9,260 nucleotides of DNA, taken from positions 1 to 9,260 of the forward strand of contig JBJMWX010000119.1 in the NCBI GenBank assembly GCA_045809925.1, written 5' to 3'. The notes under the pieces were generated by a model. That model worked only from the letters and a program-made list of their open reading frames with translations. It did no database searches and was not told the DNA's origin. The position numbers and the translations under genes are program-made. Origin of the DNA: CADDYX01 sp045809925. GTDB taxonomy: Bacteria; Verrucomicrobiota; Verrucomicrobiia; Chthoniobacterales; UBA10450. Numbering within the stretch: the stretch's first letter is position 1; each line of letters begins with the position of its first letter. This document shows, piece by piece, positions 6,911 to 9,260 of the stretch.

Positions 6911-8104
6911 ATGCTCCTGACGGTTAGCAAACGGGTGGAGTTTTCGGCTTCGCGCCGGCTCTTTCTGCCTGAGCTTTCAGCGGAAGAAAATCGCCGTCGC
7001 TTTGGTGAAGAAAGCGCCGCGCCATATGGCAGCGGGCGCAACTACGTAGGCTATTTCATTTTCCGCGGCCAGCCGGACCCGGTCACCGGAATGTTGATCA
7101 ACATCAGCGAAATCAAGCGCCGGGCAGGTGAGGTGATCAACCACGGCTACGACCATCGTTTCCTCAACGAAGATAATCCCGCCTTCCGCGACGTTGTCCC
7201 GACACCGGAGAACGTCGCGCTGCAGCTGTTGAAAGAGGTCGGCCCCCTCTTTTCCGACGATCGCGCGCAACTGACTGCCGTTCACATCCGGGAGTCCCGG
7301 ATGCGAAGCGCGACCGCTTATGCCAATGGCGGAGTGGACGCGAACTACTGGTTCGAGTTTTCCGCTGCCCGGCGCACAGTCTCACCGCATTTGAGCGAGG
7401 CCGAAAATAAAGACCTTTTCGGGTCATCGGTGAACGACCACGGGCACAACTATCGTGCGCGTTTGAGTGTGGATGCCGAGAGCGAGCGCGGTGATATGTA
7501 TCAGCTCGTCGAGCAGCTCCGCCTCGCCTTGGATCACAAACATCTGAATAAGGATGTGCCGGCCTTGCGCAATCAGCCGGTCACGACCGAGTCAATCGCG
7601 CGTCTCATTCTGCAACAGACACGGGACTGTTCTACAGTGACGCGCCTTCGCTTGCACGAACGCGACGACTTTTTCGTCGAGGCGTGGCGCAACGACGAAA
7701 TGCTGGTCGGAATGCGAGAGAGCTTTGGCGCTGCGCATCGCCTCCATGTCGCCGAGTTTTCAAAGGAGGAGAACGCCGAGTTATTCGGCAAGTGCAACAA
7801 TCCGCGGGGGCACGGCCACTACTACATCACCGAAGCGACTATTGCCGCTGATTACGACGAGCGGACCGGTGCCGGCGTGAACTTCCTGCCGATGCGCTCT
7901 GCGATCGCCGAGGCGGTCCGCCCCTGGCGCGACAAGCACCTCGATCATCAGCTCGAAGAATTCCGGGGGCGACCTTCGACGGGCGAGAACATCGTGGCGG
8001 CGCTCTGGCCAACCGTGAATCAGGGACTCGGTGATCGCTTGCAGCGTCTCCGGCTTTGGGAAACAGCTAATAATCGGTTTACGCTTCGCCGCATCGCGCC
8101 TTGA
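6911..8104 (+). CDS. ptpS: Triple-domain 6-pyruvoyl-tetrahydropterin synthase
   Basis: PTPS turns dihydroneopterin triphosphate into 6-pyruvoyl-tetrahydropterin. A normal subunit has about 120-145 residues; this 397-residue chain holds three copies, roughly 1-140, 145-262 and 264-397. Copy 3 is complete: zinc ligands His276 (AAHRL), His301 and His303 (GHGH), nucleophile Cys295, LDH at Asp345/His346, STGEN, and Glu384 in WETANNRF. Its Cys-x5-HGH spacing is the BH4-type PTPS pattern; QueD has Cys-x3-HGH. Copy 2 has Arg154 at the first zinc position, no Cys, but keeps His177/His179, LDH (207-209) and TTES. Copy 1 has lost all three zinc histidines (Arg15, Ser41, Arg43) and the Cys, yet keeps the LSAEEN-like helix, DPVTGMLINISEIKRR, YDH (80-82) and TPEN. 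All three lie in one uninterrupted frame. The gene starts 12 bases after folE and overlaps the SDR start by four. A role in BH4 synthesis is inferred from motif and neighbours. Confidence 0.9.
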   Translation: MLLTVSKRVEFSASRRLFLPELSAEENRRRFGEESAAPYGSGRNYVGYFIFRGQPDPVTGMLINISEIKRRAGEVINHGYDHRFLNEDNPAFRDVVPTPENVALQLLKEVGPLFSDDRAQLTAVHIRESRMRSATAYANGGVDANYWFEFSAARRTVSPHLSEAENKDLFGSSVNDHGHNYRARLSVDAESERGDMYQLVEQLRLALDHKHLNKDVPALRNQPVTTESIARLILQQTRDCSTVTRLRLHERDDFFVEAWRNDEMLVGMRESFGAAHRLHVAEFSKEENAELFGKCNNPRGHGHYYITEATIAADYDERTGAGVNFLPMRSAIAEAVRPWRDKHLDHQLEEFRGRPSTGENIVAALWPTVNQGLGDRLQRLRLWETANNRFTLRRIAP

Positions 8105-8793
8105 AGCGGTATCTCATCACCGGCGCGAGTAGGGGAATCGGCCGCGCCATTGCGATGAAGCTGGCCGGCGCAGAGACGACGCTGTTGCTCCATGGCCGCA
8201 ACGAGCAGGCCCTCGCCCGCACCTGTAAAATGTGCGAAGAGAGCAATGCCGACGCAGTGCCGCTGCGCTATGACCTTTCAGATCAAGGGCAGATCGGGGC
8301 CATGCTCGACCAGGTCGGTGCGGAGCCGCTTGATGCACTGGTCAACAACGCCGGGATCGCGCTCGTCAAGCCCTTCGATGCCATCACAACTGAGGAATGG
8401 CAGAAGCTGATCGCAGTTAACGTCACCGCACCGTTCCTCCTCACCCAAAAGGCCGCCGCTCAAATGCGCGCAGGCGCGAGTATCGTGAACATCCTCTCGA
8501 TCGCGGCCCGGACAGGATTTCCCGGCTGGAGCGGCTACTGCATGAGCAAGTTCGCCCTCGAAGGTTTCTCGCAATCACTCCGCGAAGAGCTGCGCCCCCG
8601 CGGGGTGCGGGTGATCAACGTCTATCCCGCCGCGACCAATACTGACATCTGGGATGCTGTCGAAGGCCAATGGCCACGGGACAAAATGCTGCTACCGGCC
8701 GAGATCGGTGACGCCGTTGCTTATGCCCTTTCCCGCCCGGCAGGGGTGGTGGTCGAAAACATCGACCTCCTTAATCTCACGGGCAGACTGTAG
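8101..8793 (+). CDS. Short-chain dehydrogenase/reductase, probable sepiapterin reductase-type
   Basis: This classical SDR has 230 residues. The cofactor motif TGASRGIG spans residues 7-14, and Arg11 with Arg33 after beta-2 (HGRN) favours NADPH. NNAG is at 82-85, and the catalytic tetrad is Asn107, Ser133 (NILSIAA), Tyr146 and Lys150 (YCMSK). It has no membrane segment, so it is cytoplasmic. The family alone does not give the substrate. Directly after folE and PTPS, the best guess is reduction of 6-pyruvoyl-tetrahydropterin to BH4 (sepiapterin reductase activity); a dihydropteridine reductase or an unrelated SDR remains possible. The start is TTG at 8101, overlapping the PTPS stop as TTGA: the glycine motif needs to lie this close to the N-terminus, and the following MKRYLITGAS fits the family. 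The overlap suggests coupled translation. Confidence 0.85.
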   Translation: MKRYLITGASRGIGRAIAMKLAGAETTLLLHGRNEQALARTCKMCEESNADAVPLRYDLSDQGQIGAMLDQVGAEPLDALVNNAGIALVKPFDAITTEEWQKLIAVNVTAPFLLTQKAAAQMRAGASIVNILSIAARTGFPGWSGYCMSKFALEGFSQSLREELRPRGVRVINVYPAATNTDIWDAVEGQWPRDKMLLPAEIGDAVAYALSRPAGVVVENIDLLNLTGRL

Positions 8794-8807
8794 CTCGGCT
8801 TCAACAA

Positions 8808-8840
8808 CGCGCTCGCAAGCATGCGACGCGGTTTGTTATT
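8808..8840 (+). terminator. Possible rho-independent terminator after the SDR gene
   Basis: CGCG (8808-8811) plus TCGCA (8813-8817) can pair with TGCGA (8822-8826) plus CGCG (8827-8830). This gives nine GC-rich pairs with one bulged C and an AGCA loop. The following ten bases, GTTTGTTATT, contain seven T. The hairpin sits 14 bases after the SDR stop, at the end of the five-gene run. The T-tract is interrupted and the next start lies only about 10 bases further on, so the call is tentative. Confidence 0.4.
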
Positions 8841-8849
8841 CGTTCGGAT

Positions 8850-9260
8850 ATGCAAGCGCTCGGCGGAGAGATCTGGATCAACGTTCTCGCCTCCGTTATC
8901 GCGTCGGCCATCCTGCTCGGCGCCGGGTATCTGTGGGGAAAATATCGGGAACGGAAACGCTTCGGACGCCGGCTCGATGAGTACGACTTTTATCCGTACA
9001 CCGTCAATCGCGACAACTTTCCCGAGTTCAATCTCAACAACTTCCGGCTCGGGATGCATTATTTCCTGAAGAACGAGGACCACACCGCTGCGCGGCAGCT
9101 GATTTTTATTGGCGAACAAAGCAACGTGCGAGAGAAGCTTGAACCGGCCGAGCAAAAAGAGTACGCGCGCTTGTTCGAAAAGTACGACGGCAAGAAGATC
9201 ATCGATGACACGCATGAGTTCCTCGAAAACTATGAGCGGATCGTGCGGTTGGTTGGCAAA
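8850..9260 (+). CDS. Membrane-anchored protein of unknown function (partial, 3' end outside window)
   Basis: An open frame starts at ATG 8850 and runs without a stop to the right edge, giving the first 137 residues. Residues 8-30 (IWINVLASVIASAILLGAGYLWG) form one clear transmembrane helix. The basic stretch KYRERKRFGRR right after it suggests that the rest lies in the cytoplasm. The soluble part is rich in aromatic and acidic residues (DEYDFYPYTVNRDNFPEFNL, HYFLKNEDHTAARQL, YARLFEKYDGKK, FLENYERIVRL) and looks like a folded, helical domain, but I do not recognise it. No clear ribosome site precedes the ATG. The frame is preferred over other frames here because its protein has a sensible membrane anchor and composition. 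It may be independent of the BH4 genes, as a possible terminator precedes it. Confidence 0.7.
   Translation, partial: MQALGGEIWINVLASVIASAILLGAGYLWGKYRERKRFGRRLDEYDFYPYTVNRDNFPEFNLNNFRLGMHYFLKNEDHTAARQLIFIGEQSNVREKLEPAEQKEYARLFEKYDGKKIIDDTHEFLENYERIVRLVGK

Noticed and set aside
6911..8104. QueD (queuosine pathway) as the identity of the PTPS gene
   Set aside because: The intact copy has Cys-x5-HGH rather than Cys-x3-HGH, and no queuosine genes lie nearby.
8721..9215. A 164-residue reverse-strand frame
   Set aside because: It overlaps the end of the SDR and the partial membrane protein. The forward frame from 8850 has a clean transmembrane helix and better protein character.

Overview
The window is a GC-rich bacterial chromosome segment in which every supported gene lies on the + strand. 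I place it, with low to moderate confidence, in Verrucomicrobia (Chthoniobacterales/Spartobacteria-like) or another soil phylum such as Acidobacteria. The main hint is the TPR protein, whose N-terminus, DITPKGIRRT motif and WDPLRGDPRFE tail I associate with a family that is abundant in those groups. No mobile element, tRNA, rRNA or CRISPR array is visible, and no gene-free stretch exceeds about 100 bases.

Layout: (1) 2-268 is the 3' end of a membrane-protein gene entering from the left. (2) 265-1701, overlapping it by ATGA, is a full-length group II PLP-dependent decarboxylase of the aromatic-L-amino-acid decarboxylase type. (3) 1775-3829 is a three-helix membrane protein with a TolB-like domain and TPRs, probably starting at GTG. 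(4) After a 96-base gap holding a plausible promoter comes a tight five-gene run, 3926-8793: 4-hydroxyphenylpyruvate dioxygenase (hpd), a short-form homogentisate 1,2-dioxygenase (hmgA), GTP cyclohydrolase I (folE), a triple-domain 6-pyruvoyl-tetrahydropterin synthase and a short-chain dehydrogenase that fits sepiapterin reductase. Gaps are 11, 1, 12 and -4 bases. (5) A possible hairpin terminator follows, then an unrecognised membrane-anchored protein that runs off the right edge.

The five-gene run joins two pathways. hpd and hmgA take 4-hydroxyphenylpyruvate (from tyrosine) through homogentisate to maleylacetoacetate. folE, PTPS and SDR are the three steps that make tetrahydrobiopterin (BH4) from GTP in animals and some bacteria. 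The natural link is a BH4-dependent aromatic amino acid hydroxylase converting phenylalanine to tyrosine; no such gene is in the window, so the link is inference. The decarboxylase upstream also acts on aromatic amino acids in its family, but it is separated by the TPR gene and may be unrelated.

The most unusual object is the 397-residue PTPS. It has three tandem PTPS folds, of which only the third keeps the full zinc site and catalytic Cys. The first has lost all three zinc histidines, and the second keeps two. Because PTPS normally trimerises into a beta-barrel, one chain could form a complete pseudo-trimer with a single active zinc site.
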